The notes under the pieces are model-generated. The model worked only from the letters and a program-made list of their open reading frames with translations, had not been told where the DNA came from and searched no databases. Positions 17,428 through 25,537 of a stretch of 32,110 nt of DNA are shown one piece after another; positions within the stretch are counted from its first letter, which is position 1; each line of letters begins with the position of its first letter. The position numbers and the translations under genes are program-made. Source of the DNA: an uncultured Saprospiraceae bacterium (GTDB taxonomy: Bacteria > Bacteroidota > Bacteroidia > Chitinophagales > Saprospiraceae); contig CALDEM010000066.1 of assembly GCA_937942435.1 (NCBI GenBank), forward strand, positions 1 through 32,110, read 5' to 3'.

Positions 17428-19113
17428 TTAATTTTCTTCTTCTTCCGAAGGACTCCTATCTGCCTGCAGTTGATCTACTGAGATCTCCTGCATATTTATA
17501 TCTTTTTCTTCTTTCCAGTTGGGTCGAAGCGAAGGTAAAGGTACGTTGTATACCTCTTCTGACTGTCTCTTTGCGAGGTATTCTCCAGGGTCCCATCTGC
17601 CATTAGATACTATATCCACAATAATCTCAAGTTTATAATCTCCTGGTACAAGACGATCAAAAACTATCTTTTGTTGATCTTCAGGATTACTAGCACTATA
17701 GATAACTTGAGTTAGCTTCTTATCTCCTTTTAGCAAACTAATCACATAATCTAACGTATCCGAGCTAGTAGGTGTGAGTATGTACTGCCCAAAATCCTCC
17801 GGTTGGGCGATCCTAACCATGCGTTCTAACGTGTCGTGCGACCTACCAAAATAGTCTATGATTGCTCCAGGTAAAAGGGTCAATTGGATATCTCGCTCCT
17901 GTGGCCAATCACTAGAGATCGTCGCCATTAAAGATGGGAGTCTAGTGTTATCCATACTTAGATCAAGCGTGTCTTTGTCCAGTGTATCAACCATGATGAT
18001 CTTATCCAATGAGATCTCCCGTATCGGCCGATCAAACGGTAGATTAAGATCAACTGCAGGGTGCAGTCCGATCTTATTGTCAAAACCAAATGTCAGAAGG
18101 TCTATCTCATCTGGTAGTGTATCAACATTTCTGGTATTGATACGCATGGTTACTGTGTCGAGTACTCCTTGTCTTGTGACTTCGTATCGTATAGACCGCG
18201 CACTCCGAGGGTGATACCATAGAGTTAGATATGGGTCTTGCCCCTTATGTACAACTAACTGATCGATACTATCTATCACTCTGATCGCCGAACTATCAGC
18301 AGCTCCTTCAAAATCTATCCTTGCGCGACCTTGATTGATCACATCGTAGCTCTTATATCTGGGTTCGGTTTCTTCTCGAAACAAAGCAAGGTCGATACCG
18401 GTAGTCAATGTATCACTGATAAACAAAACTGTATCAAGGAAACCAATCTCTTCTTGTCCTGGATCGTATAGATAGTTGAGGTTTTCATCCTTTAGCGCCA
18501 TGACCTTAAAAGTGTCCGATCGCAGATTGTTGATTCTATAATTACCCTCCTTATCTGTCCTCGCAAAGTAGTAAGGACGCTCTTGATAAACGATCGAATC
18601 GCGATCTTCTGTGTAGAGCAACACAAGCACATCTTCACTGGGCTCTCCAGTCTTAGCATCTTGGATACTGCCCGATACGCTAAGCGAGTCTATATAGTCC
18701 CCTGTAGAAAAAACGTAGGTATAATTGAGCAACTCATTGGACTCCGTAAAGTCTCGGATCGACTTACCAAAGTTGATCACATAGGTCACATCTTCTTTGA
18801 GGACTTCACTTTCGTTAAATGCTACAAACACTTTCTTCAGTCTACTTCCTATCTGTGGCGCAAATTCTAAAGGAGGACTGATAACGATCTGCTTGGCGGC
18901 GTCCTTGAGATCAACAAATTCATCAAAATATAGCTCGATGTCTTGTATCTCAAATCTCGTCTGATAGTTAGCTATAGATGCTTCTTCATCTATCTGAGGT
19001 GGGTCTTCATCTCGCGGACCACCTGATAGTGCAACTTGATTAGCACAAGCACCTAACAATACACTTACACCAAAGAAGAGTAAGAGAAAATATAGCTGAT
19101 AATGGCGATTCAC
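17428..19113 (-). CDS. Ig-like (Big_5) domain lipoprotein
   Basis: A 561-residue envelope lipoprotein starting with GTG at 19113, within a four-base overlap with xerD (GTGA). The lipobox is LLGAC (Cys23), followed by [10 protein letters not shown], a hallmark of a lipoprotein family common in Bacteroidota. Residues 40-136 form a bacterial Ig-like Big_5 domain ([31 protein letters not shown]). Residues 144-230 look like a carboxypeptidase-regulatory beta sandwich ([20 protein letters not shown]). The rest is beta-rich with a Glu-rich end. The function is unknown; being upstream of lptB fits an outer-membrane or cell-surface role. Confidence 0.85.
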   Translation of the reverse strand: MNRHYQLYFLLLFFGVSVLLGACANQVALSGGPRDEDPPQIDEEASIANYQTRFEIQDIELYFDEFVDLKDAAKQIVISPPLEFAPQIGSRLKKVFVAFNESEVLKEDVTYVINFGKSIRDFTESNELLNYTYVFSTGDYIDSLSVSGSIQDAKTGEPSEDVLVLLYTEDRDSIVYQERPYYFARTDKEGNYRINNLRSDTFKVMALKDENLNYLYDPGQEEIGFLDTVLFISDTLTTGIDLALFREETEPRYKSYDVINQGRARIDFEGAADSSAIRVIDSIDQLVVHKGQDPYLTLWYHPRSARSIRYEVTRQGVLDTVTMRINTRNVDTLPDEIDLLTFGFDNKIGLHPAVDLNLPFDRPIREISLDKIIMVDTLDKDTLDLSMDNTRLPSLMATISSDWPQERDIQLTLLPGAIIDYFGRSHDTLERMVRIAQPEDFGQYILTPTSSDTLDYVISLLKGDKKLTQVIYSASNPEDQQKIVFDRLVPGDYKLEIIVDIVSNGRWDPGEYLAKRQSEEVYNVPLPSLRPNWKEEKDINMQEISVDQLQADRSPSEEEEN

Positions 19114-20018
19114 TTCTTATTACGAGGATGAAAGTTAAGTATAGTATCGCGAAGATACTCCGTATCAAGATGAGTGTATATCTCAGTGGTGGTTATTGAT
19201 TCGTGGCCGAGCATGTCTTGTACTGCTTTTAGGTCTGCCCCCCCTTCTACAAGGTGTGTAGCAAATGAATGTCTGAATGTATGCGGACTCACCTTTTTAT
19301 CAATACCTGCCTTAGCAATCACATCTTTGATGATCATAAATATCATGACCCTTGTTAGCTTCTTTCCCCTACGGTTCAGAAATACAAAGTCTTCATGACC
19401 AACGGCGATCTTAGGTAGCCCTGCTCTATCATGCTGCACATAGTAGTCTATAAATTTTATAGCGGCATCACCGATGGGGATGATCCGCTCTTTGTCATTC
19501 TTACCGATCACCCTGACCAAGCCGATATCTGGATAGTATTGGCTAAGTCTTAGATGGACAAGTTCTGATACGCGCAGTCCGCAAGCATATAGTGTCTCAA
19601 GCATCGCTCTATTACGATGACCTTGTGGATGGCTCAGATCTACAGCTTCTATAGCTTGAGTGATCTCCTCTTGAGACAAGACATCAGGTATCTTTCTTCT
19701 TAATCGAGGACCTTCTAATAATTCTGAGGGATCATCCTTAACTAAGTCTTCTATGATCATGTACTTGTAAAACGCCCTGATACCACTGATGATGCGGGCT
19801 TGACTCTTAGCACCTAAGCCTAGTTCATTGATCCAGATAACAAAGGATGAAAGATCACTGTAGGTGATGTCTGTAGGGGACTTACTATTGGCTTGATCAG
19901 CGGCCCATGATTCTAACTTAGTCAGATCATCTTCATAAGCATCTATGCTGTTCTGAGACAGTCCCTTTTCTAACTTGAGATAAGCATTGAACCCCGACTT
20001 ATAGATCTTCCAAGACAT
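19110..20018 (-). CDS. xerD: tyrosine recombinase XerD/XerC type
   Basis: A 302-residue tyrosine recombinase of Xer length, which resolves chromosome dimers at dif with FtsK. The N-terminal SAM-like core-binding domain is at about 3-95. The catalytic set is complete: Arg149 (ACGLRVSEL), Lys173, His246 and Arg249 ([13 protein letters not shown]), His272 (LGHESITTT) and Tyr281 (EIYTHL). Its location in a housekeeping operon, with no mobile genes nearby, argues for a chromosomal Xer protein rather than a phage integrase. Whether it is XerC or XerD cannot be fixed from sequence alone; XerD is the closer look. Confidence 0.9.
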   Translation of the reverse strand: MSWKIYKSGFNAYLKLEKGLSQNSIDAYEDDLTKLESWAADQANSKSPTDITYSDLSSFVIWINELGLGAKSQARIISGIRAFYKYMIIEDLVKDDPSELLEGPRLRRKIPDVLSQEEITQAIEAVDLSHPQGHRNRAMLETLYACGLRVSELVHLRLSQYYPDIGLVRVIGKNDKERIIPIGDAAIKFIDYYVQHDRAGLPKIAVGHEDFVFLNRRGKKLTRVMIFMIIKDVIAKAGIDKKVSPHTFRHSFATHLVEGGADLKAVQDMLGHESITTTEIYTHLDTEYLRDTILNFHPRNKK

Positions 20019-20087
20019 AGGAGTATAACAGACAACTCAGTAACGGTATTATCTGACTTGACTTATAATCGATTGTTTGAGACTCGT

Positions 20088-20600
20088 CTACCTTGTCGGT
20101 TTGTGATCATAGCTTAAGATTCTTGATACCATCCATCCTTTATCTGTCTTCTTCCAAAGATGTGTAAACTGCCCTGACTCTGTAAATTGATAGGTGCCAT
20201 CTTTCTTTTGATAAAAGAGGTGCTTTCCTCTTTGTATGGCTCCATAATTACTTATCGGATATATCTCGACTGACGATTTTATAATTTCTCGTTTTGCTTT
20301 ATTGTTAGAGCCATTGGCTTGTGCTTCACATCCTTGTATAAAGGATGTGATCATATCTTCAGATGACGTTGCAGTAACGCCCCACTTATCATGATAGAAC
20401 TCTACATCATCAGCGACCATAGCCTTGACAGTCTCTACATCACAATGATCAAAGATGGCCGCAAATAAAATGCTGTCCGCATCATTGATCTCTTTAATCA
20501 AGGATGGAGATGCCGGATCTATAAAGCCAGTCTGCGCAATAGACCTATGACAATAAAAGAAAAAATAGAAAACCGCTATTACTACAAATACTCTGTTCAT
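20088..20600 (-). CDS. exported DUF4440 / NTF2-like protein
   Basis: A 170-residue protein with a signal peptide (about 1-22, ending RSIAQ) and a single SnoaL/NTF2-like domain of the DUF4440 type. The pattern is ADSILFAAIFDHCDVETVKAMVADDVEFYHDKWG, then GQFTHLWKKTDKGWMVSRILSYDH. These domains form a cone-shaped pocket and may bind small ligands; most members are uncharacterised. One base separates it from the upstream membrane protein gene, so it belongs to the padR-pspC unit. Confidence 0.8.
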   Translation of the reverse strand: MNRVFVVIAVFYFFFYCHRSIAQTGFIDPASPSLIKEINDADSILFAAIFDHCDVETVKAMVADDVEFYHDKWGVTATSSEDMITSFIQGCEAQANGSNNKAKREIIKSSVEIYPISNYGAIQRGKHLFYQKKDGTYQFTESGQFTHLWKKTDKGWMVSRILSYDHKPTR

Positions 20601-20601
20601 G

Positions 20602-21504
20602 CTAACCTTCTTTTACAAGTTCTAATCCTTGTTCTGTCATTGTCCATTTTTCAGACTTAACATCTCCTTTGCCTTTTCTTAAACTTCTATCTCTAAATAT
20701 TTTTGACCTTCTATTGAGCGCAAGTTCAGTACCTTGAGGTATCGAGACTTTATAACTATAACTCTGGCTTCGATATTTGTCAGTATTAGAGATGGTATAA
20801 TAATCATCAAGCGAAAGTTGGTTGTCTTTTAGAGAGACGTGATGTGAAGGATAGTAAGCGTTTCTTTTGGCTGCTCGATTATTCAAGCCACGGCTATAGG
20901 TAGTTCTCACTACTCTAACTTTATCATCTTCTGAAGGAACAAAGTCAACCTTTATATCATCATTATAAAATCGGCCGTCTGAAAGAAAAGTATCGTCACC
21001 AAACTGAATCTTCATCTTATTAGAATTCTGAGTTTTTGCAAGTTCTATATGAAGGGGACGATCTGGATCAGCATGCGCTTCTGATATCGTCTCCGTAACA
21101 GCGGTCTCGTATAAGAAATTACGAGCCGTAAAAATAGCGGTCAATGCAAAGATCATAAATGAAACAATCCAGACACTTGCGATAGCATATCTGAACTTCG
21201 GATTTCTCTTGTACCGCCATATATAACTGACTCCCAAGCGGATCAGAGCGATCAAAGGGATAATTAGAAAAGCAGTTATCCCTGCATAGAATCCAATGTA
21301 ACCACTGACGGCAGGATCAGGAGTTATCATTGTTATATAGGGCAGTCCAAAGTGCCCAGAGATCAGTAGCGCTGTAAAGAAAATAGCAATAGCCCCAATC
21401 GCTATCAGGGCTATCACTTTAACAAATCTACTTACTATATATACTACAAAACTGATTGTTGATGCAATGAAACCTCCGAAGCTTTTTAAAACCTTGGAGA
21501 CCAT
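20602..21504 (-). CDS. membrane protein encoded after pspC
   Basis: A 300-residue protein with three predicted membrane helices (about 28-49, 68-91 and 106-127) and a beta-rich C-terminal domain of about 170 residues. The domain contains IQFGDDTFLSDGRFYNDDIKV and YSYKVSIPQGTELALN and then a basic tail. The strands loosely recall the DUF2807-type domain that many Bacteroidota fuse to PspC, so this may be the C-terminal half of a split PspC-family protein. It lies 29 bases after the PspC gene and is surely co-transcribed with it. Its function is unknown. Confidence 0.65.
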   Translation of the reverse strand: MVSKVLKSFGGFIASTISFVVYIVSRFVKVIALIAIGAIAIFFTALLISGHFGLPYITMITPDPAVSGYIGFYAGITAFLIIPLIALIRLGVSYIWRYKRNPKFRYAIASVWIVSFMIFALTAIFTARNFLYETAVTETISEAHADPDRPLHIELAKTQNSNKMKIQFGDDTFLSDGRFYNDDIKVDFVPSEDDKVRVVRTTYSRGLNNRAAKRNAYYPSHHVSLKDNQLSLDDYYTISNTDKYRSQSYSYKVSIPQGTELALNRRSKIFRDRSLRKGKGDVKSEKWTMTEQGLELVKEG

Positions 21505-21533
21505 TGATTTTGCATTAGCCCCAACTTCGGGCT

Positions 21534-22184
21534 TTATACTTTTTTTTTTGAGTTGAACTCTTTGGTCATCTCACTAATGGTATTAGTAAGATTGTTAATC
21601 TCTTCTTCTACCTTACGAGCGATGTTGGTGACATCTATCTTCTCGCCTTTCATTGAGAGTTTATCACCCGATGACTTTGCTTCTGGTATCGCAATCCATA
21701 AGACGAAATAGAGCATAATTCCAACTCCTGTGAAAAATGCAAAGACAAATAATATCCTTAACCAAACTGGCTCATTTATACCAAAGTATGCCGACAATCC
21801 AGAGCAAACTCCGCCAATCACTTTTTCATCTGGGTCTCTGAATAAGCGCTTACCCGTAGCGTATTTTTTAGACTCAGAATGAGCATGACTTTTTTGTCCT
21901 TTGTCTTTTACATGCTCCTCTTCTGTAGCGCCAAACTCTTCTGGCGTACCCATCACCTTAATAACATTGTCTACCTCTCTTTGTCCAACGATTGGTTGGC
22001 CCTTCAACTCTTCATTAAAAAGTTCTGCTATTCTAATTTCAATATCAGCTATGATATCCTCACAACCCTCAGAGTTAGCAAAATGCTTCTTTATCGTACT
22101 GAGGTACTTGTCCAACGAGTGATAAGCGTCGTCATCTATCGTAAATGGATATCCTCCAAGGTTGATGTTAAATATTTTGTTCAT
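21534..22184 (-). CDS. PspC domain protein
   Basis: A 216-residue protein. The first 100 residues are a soluble helical region (ADIEIRIAELFNEELKGQ, NVIKVMGTPEEFG) typical of Bacteroidota PspC proteins. The PspC domain follows at about 112-170 (KRLFRDPDEKVIGGVCSGLSAYFG), with a membrane helix at about 145-165. A charged cytoplasmic coiled-coil-like tail ends in KKK. PspC-type proteins sense or buffer membrane stress. It follows padR by 37 bases, the usual pairing of a PadR repressor with a PspC membrane protein. Confidence 0.9.
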   Translation of the reverse strand: MNKIFNINLGGYPFTIDDDAYHSLDKYLSTIKKHFANSEGCEDIIADIEIRIAELFNEELKGQPIVGQREVDNVIKVMGTPEEFGATEEEHVKDKGQKSHAHSESKKYATGKRLFRDPDEKVIGGVCSGLSAYFGINEPVWLRILFVFAFFTGVGIMLYFVLWIAIPEAKSSGDKLSMKGEKIDVTNIARKVEEEINNLTNTISEMTKEFNSKKKV

Positions 22185-22221
22185 GACAAGTTATTTAAAT
22201 AGTTAAGTCTTTCGACTAACG

Positions 22222-22611
22222 CTACTTTACAGTTTTAGTAGTTGATTTTTTTGATGTAGTTGTCTTCGTGGTTCTTGATGCTTTTGGTTTTACCATTGTC
22301 TTGGTGACAGCCATATTGAGATCATCCCAAGTATCATGTAGTCCTTCTAAAAACAACTGCCCTTCTTTTGTGAGCTTATAATATTTACGAGGGGGCCCCG
22401 ACGTGGACTCTTTCCACTCATAACTCAACAAGTCAGCGTTCTTAAGCCGTGATAGTAATGGATACATCGTACCCTCTACAACGATCAGCTTTGCTTCCTT
22501 CAGCTTATTCAAGATATCTGAAGGATACGCCTCTTTTTGAGATATAATAGAAAGCACGCAAAGTTCCAAAATCCCTTTTCTCATTTGTGCTTTAGTGTTC
22601 TCGATCGTCAT
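22222..22611 (-). CDS. PadR family transcriptional regulator
   Basis: A 129-residue winged-helix repressor. RKGILELCVLSIISQKEAYP, VVEGTMYPLLSRLKNADLL and SGPPRKYYKLTKEG are the PadR core. It ends in an unusual Lys/Thr-rich tail (from about residue 110, KASRTTKTTTSKK), perhaps extra DNA contact. I use the ATG at 22611; longer frames upstream run through the promoter. PadR proteins commonly repress their own operon, here with the PspC gene and two more genes. An inverted repeat covers the promoter (see the regulatory feature). Confidence 0.9.
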   Translation of the reverse strand: MTIENTKAQMRKGILELCVLSIISQKEAYPSDILNKLKEAKLIVVEGTMYPLLSRLKNADLLSYEWKESTSGPPRKYYKLTKEGQLFLEGLHDTWDDLNMAVTKTMVKPKASRTTKTTTSKKSTTKTVK

Positions 22612-22631
22612 AATGATCTCTTTGTATAACA

Positions 22632-22694
22632 CAAATATATATAAACTTATAGTACCTTGCAATACAAAGTAGCTTATATATACACGGTACTATA
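22632..22694 (-). promoter_or_regulatory. padR promoter with 9-bp inverted repeat
   Basis: On the minus strand a Bacteroidota -7 element TATATTTG (22639-22632) lies 21 bases before the padR ATG. A TTTG occurs upstream at 22668-22665, with a rather long 25-base spacer. A perfect 9-bp inverted repeat, TATAGTACC (22648-22656) and GGTACTATA (22686-22694), places one arm between the two promoter elements. This is where an autoregulatory PadR operator would be expected. The binding is inferred. Confidence 0.5.
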
Positions 22695-22761
22695 TGAAAA
22701 TAAGTATCCCATCGACAAACGGATCGAAAATCACTACAATAAGATTATATCAGCTGATTAA

Positions 22762-23349
22762 TTAAGACAAGACCGCTTTTCGCAAATGATGGGCACACTT
22801 CTCAACAGAAGATATATCATCGTGCAGCACTACTATATCCTCAGCATGAGCACGATCTAATCGTTGCTTCAAGACTTCCCCATTTACCCTTTCATCGAAA
22901 TCACCCGGCATCACAGACCACATCATAATCTGTGAAATAGAGGAGATCTCTTGGTACTGACGTATGGTCATCCTGCCATATGGTGGTCTGAAGTATGATG
23001 CATCCGTTATCTCTATACCACGACGAGCATCTTCTATATAAGTGTCATAGTCTGTCTTCCAGCCATCGAGGTGCTGATAACCATGACTCGCTATAATATG
23101 ACCAGCAGTTCGGATAGCATCCACTAACTGAGGATATTTTTCACATTTGGCGCCAAGCAGAAAAAAGATAGCTTTAGTATCCATCTGATCGAGCAACTCC
23201 AACCATCTAGGTGTACTCTCAGGATCAGGACCATCATCGATCGTCCACAAAATACCATCATGCGTGGAGTCAAGATCAGCCTGAGACCATATCGCAGACG
23301 GATAGATCATTCTGGCCCATTTGGGAACTCTTATGAAATAACGACGCAT
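22762..23349 (-). CDS. polysaccharide deacetylase (NodB family)
   Basis: A 195-residue carbohydrate esterase family 4 protein that removes acetyl groups from N-acetylated sugars in a metal-dependent way. The motifs are present: TIDDGPD (Asp38 base, Asp39 metal), ASHGYQH (metal ligands His89 and His93), RPPYG (121-125) and the C-terminal LHD (His176). It lacks a clear signal peptide; the basic N-terminus (MRRYFIRVPKWARMIYP) may be membrane-associated. It is divergent from gltX, with 100 bases between the starts. The sugar substrate is unknown. Confidence 0.9.
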   Translation of the reverse strand: MRRYFIRVPKWARMIYPSAIWSQADLDSTHDGILWTIDDGPDPESTPRWLELLDQMDTKAIFFLLGAKCEKYPQLVDAIRTAGHIIASHGYQHLDGWKTDYDTYIEDARRGIEITDASYFRPPYGRMTIRQYQEISSISQIMMWSVMPGDFDERVNGEVLKQRLDRAHAEDIVVLHDDISSVEKCAHHLRKAVLS

Positions 23350-23422
23350 TATAACTAAGGTACACTTAATAGATAATTAGATAAATTAATCACAATAAGA
23401 TATCCCTTAGTGATGACAATCC

Positions 23423-23430
23423 TACCTTTG
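23423..23430 (+). promoter_or_regulatory. gltX promoter -7 element
   Basis: TACCTTTG matches the Bacteroidota TAnnTTTG -7 consensus and is followed by CCGCC. It lies 20 bases before the gltX ATG, giving a very short leader. No clear TTTG was found at the -33 position. Confidence 0.6.
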
Positions 23431-23449
23431 CCGCCTAATAACCATCTCC

Positions 23450-24988
23450 ATGTCAAAAGATAGTAGCGTAAGAGTAAGATTTGCCCCGAGCCCAACAGGA
23501 CCGCTTCATATAGGAGGCGTCAGAACGGCACTATATAATTATCTATTTGCTAAAAAGCACGGTGGCACATTTATACTGAGGATAGAAGACACAGATCAAA
23601 CGAGATATGTCCAAGGTGCCGAGGAGTACATCCTTCAATCACTTGAATGGCTCGGACTTGCACCTGAAGAAAGTGTCAATCACGGCGGTGATTACGGCCC
23701 TTATAGACAGTCAGAGCGCAAAGACATTTACAAGCAGCATGTCGATCAGTTGATCGCATCTGGTCATGCATACTATGCATTTGACACACCAGAAGAGTTG
23801 GAAGCGATGCGCACGCGAGAGCAAGCTGCAGGCGTACACACACCTAAGTATGATCAGTCCGTCAGACTTAAGATGCGCAACAGCTTAACCTTGTCGACTG
23901 AGGAAGTTGCAACCCTCGTAGAGAAAGGAGATAGTGTAACTGTCAGAATGAAAGTCCCCGCAGATGAGACAGTGACCTTTAAAGATAAGATCAGAGAAGA
24001 GGTCTCTTTTAACAGTAATGAACTTGATGACAAGGTCATCTTAAAGGCAGACGGACTGCCGACATATCACTTAGCCAACATTGTCGATGATAGATCGATG
24101 AAGATCTCACATGTGATCAGAGGTGAAGAATGGTTGTCGAGCACGGCTCATCATGTGCTGTTGTATAGGTCATTTGGCTGGGAAGATGAGATGCCAGTAT
24201 TCGCGCATCTACCATTGATACTTAAGCCTTCTGGCAAAGGGAAGTTAAGCAAGCGTGATGGAGCCAAATTTGGTTTTCCGGTTTTTCCATTGGAATGGTT
24301 TGACGAGAAAGAGCAGGAGACATATGCAGGATTTAGAGAAGAAGGGTTCTTGCCAGAAGCATTGATCAACTTCTTATCACTTCTTGGATGGAATCCCGGT
24401 AATGATGAAGAGATCTTTTCGATTGATGACTTATGCCAAATATTTAGTTTGGACCAGATCAATAAGTCAGGTGCACAGTTTAATTATGACAAAGCGAAGT
24501 GGTTTAATCAGCAGTATATTAATAGCACTGAAACCTCAACGCTTTATCCAGCACTAAGAGAGTCTTTTGATAGTTCTGTAGATCGGGGCTATTTAGAAAA
24601 GGTGATCGATCAACTTAAACCAAGGGTAACCTTTTTGGGTGACTTTAAAAAGCAGTCTGCTTTCTTCTTTGACAAGCCGAAGGACATAGATGAGAAGGGG
24701 CTTAGAAAAAAATTCAAATTAGAAAATGAAGATCACTTCACCTCGTTAGCAGCACTTATAAAGGAAAGCCCTAATGACAGTGAGGCTATCCAAATAGCTG
24801 TCAAAGGATATATCGCTGACCATGAACTAAGCTTTGGTGCCATCTTCGCACCACTTAGGATATTTATTGCAGGGACCATGGCGGGACCTGACTTATTTGA
24901 GATGATCAGTCTCATCGGCAATGAAGAGTGCAGCCAACGGATCATAGATGGCATCCCTCTTGCTAAACAATTGAAAAATAATGGCTAA
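23450..24988 (+). CDS. gltX: glutamyl-tRNA synthetase
   Basis: This class I aminoacyl-tRNA synthetase charges tRNA-Glu in the cytoplasm. The 512-residue protein has the HIGG nucleotide-binding motif (20-23, after RFAPSPTGPL) and KLSKR (265-269) as the KMSKS loop. GEEWLSSTAHHVLLYRSFGW and the helical anticodon-binding C-terminus are as expected. Length and spacing are normal. The last eight bases overlap the small gene that follows. Confidence 0.97.
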   Translation: MSKDSSVRVRFAPSPTGPLHIGGVRTALYNYLFAKKHGGTFILRIEDTDQTRYVQGAEEYILQSLEWLGLAPEESVNHGGDYGPYRQSERKDIYKQHVDQLIASGHAYYAFDTPEELEAMRTREQAAGVHTPKYDQSVRLKMRNSLTLSTEEVATLVEKGDSVTVRMKVPADETVTFKDKIREEVSFNSNELDDKVILKADGLPTYHLANIVDDRSMKISHVIRGEEWLSSTAHHVLLYRSFGWEDEMPVFAHLPLILKPSGKGKLSKRDGAKFGFPVFPLEWFDEKEQETYAGFREEGFLPEALINFLSLLGWNPGNDEEIFSIDDLCQIFSLDQINKSGAQFNYDKAKWFNQQYINSTETSTLYPALRESFDSSVDRGYLEKVIDQLKPRVTFLGDFKKQSAFFFDKPKDIDEKGLRKKFKLENEDHFTSLAALIKESPNDSEAIQIAVKGYIADHELSFGAIFAPLRIFIAGTMAGPDLFEMISLIGNEECSQRIIDGIPLAKQLKNNG

Positions 24989-25163
24989 AAAGAAAACCCC
25001 TAAAAAAGAAGCTGAAGTCCATAAGGACCTCAAAGGCTTTGAAATCAGCGTAGATCCTTTTGGTAATATCCAGACTAATATGGGTATCGAGAAGATCAAG
25101 AAGTTCTTGGATGAGAATATGGATGACAAGAAAGTGAATCCTTCTGGGAGTGAAGAAGAGTAA
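24981..25163 (+). CDS. small conserved protein coupled to gltX
   Basis: A 60-residue protein with a Lys-rich N-terminus (MAKKKTPKK), a conserved-looking core (VHKDLKGFEISVDPFGNIQT and IEKIKKFLDENMDDKK) and an acidic end. Its ATG lies inside the gltX tail (ATGGCTAA), an eight-base overlap in a different frame that suggests translational coupling. I recall similar short proteins in other Bacteroidota but know no function. No signal peptide or membrane segment. Confidence 0.75.
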   Translation: MAKKKTPKKEAEVHKDLKGFEISVDPFGNIQTNMGIEKIKKFLDENMDDKKVNPSGSEEE

Positions 25164-25168
25164 GGGGG

Positions 25169-25197
25169 TTTGGTTTTCATGAAATATGCTACATTCG
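25169..25197 (+). promoter_or_regulatory. candidate tRNA-cluster promoter
   Basis: TTTG (25169-25172) and TACATTCG (25190-25197), one change from TAnnTTTG, are separated by 17 bases. They lie just after the small gene and upstream of all the tRNA-Val copies, so they could drive the tRNA region. Confidence 0.4.
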
Positions 25198-25251
25198 CAG
25201 AATCAATATAGTTACGAAAAGTGCGCTGCTATATTGAATTGCAACTCAAAA

Positions 25252-25266
25252 TGAGGGTATAGTTTA
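25252..25266 (+). repeat. short tRNA-Val 5'-end fragment
   Basis: TGAGGGTATAGTTTA repeats the first bases of the intact tRNA-Val (TGAGGGTATAGCT). It is the outermost of three copies of this 5' end (25252, 25289, 25441) and is probably the stub of another lost copy, though a chance match is possible. Confidence 0.3.
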
Positions 25267-25288
25267 CTCTACTCTATGTTTTTTGATT

Positions 25289-25431
25289 TGAGGGTATAAC
25301 TCAGTTGGTTTAGAGCATGAGCAATCGTTCCTGATCATAGATCAGAATCAAAGGTCCTAAATGGACGTTTGAAGATTGGGAACCGCAACATCAGTTGTGG
25401 CTGCGGGGCCAGTGATTTAAACCACTCTAAC
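25289..25431 (+). pseudogene. broken tRNA-Val copy with hairpin insert (copy A)
   Basis: Bases 25289-25316 repeat the 5' half of the intact tRNA-Val gene with one change (TATAACTCAG for TATAGCTCAG), which breaks the top pair of the D stem. Homology begins before the tRNA, at TTGATT. The anticodon arm is missing, and an 84-nt insert (25317-25400) follows directly. Bases 25401-25431 begin GCGGGG, as after the insert in copy C, but no 3' strand able to pair with TGAGGGT remains. It cannot fold as a tRNA on its own. Confidence 0.65.
25317..25400 (+). repeat. three-hairpin insert, copy A
   Basis: The element starts ATGAGCAATCGTT and ends GTTGTGG. Hairpin P1: GTT, bulged C, CTGATC / GATCAG, AAT around ATA. 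P2: GTCC / GGAC (25354-25366). P3: CCGCAAC / GTTGTGG around ATCA (25383-25400). The 55 bases 25346-25400 match copy C at 45 positions without gaps. Confidence 0.65.
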
Positions 25432-25440
25432 TTATTGATT

Positions 25441-25517
25441 TGAGGGTATAGCTCAGTTGGTTTAGAGCGCTGCCTTGACAGGGCAGAGGTCCACAGTTCG
25501 AGTCTGTGTATCCTCAC
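25441..25517 (+). tRNA. tRNA-Val (GAC)
   Basis: A complete 77-nt cloverleaf. The acceptor stem TGAGGGT pairs with ATCCTCA (one G-T pair), with C as discriminator. The D stem is GCTC/GAGC, the anticodon stem CTGCC/GGCAG with loop TTGACAG (anticodon GAC), and the T stem CACAG/CTGTG with loop TTCGAGT. The CCA end is not encoded. It is the only intact member of a group of tRNA-Val copies in this stretch. Confidence 0.93.
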
Positions 25518-25537
25518 TAAAAGTCTTAATTGTTAAA

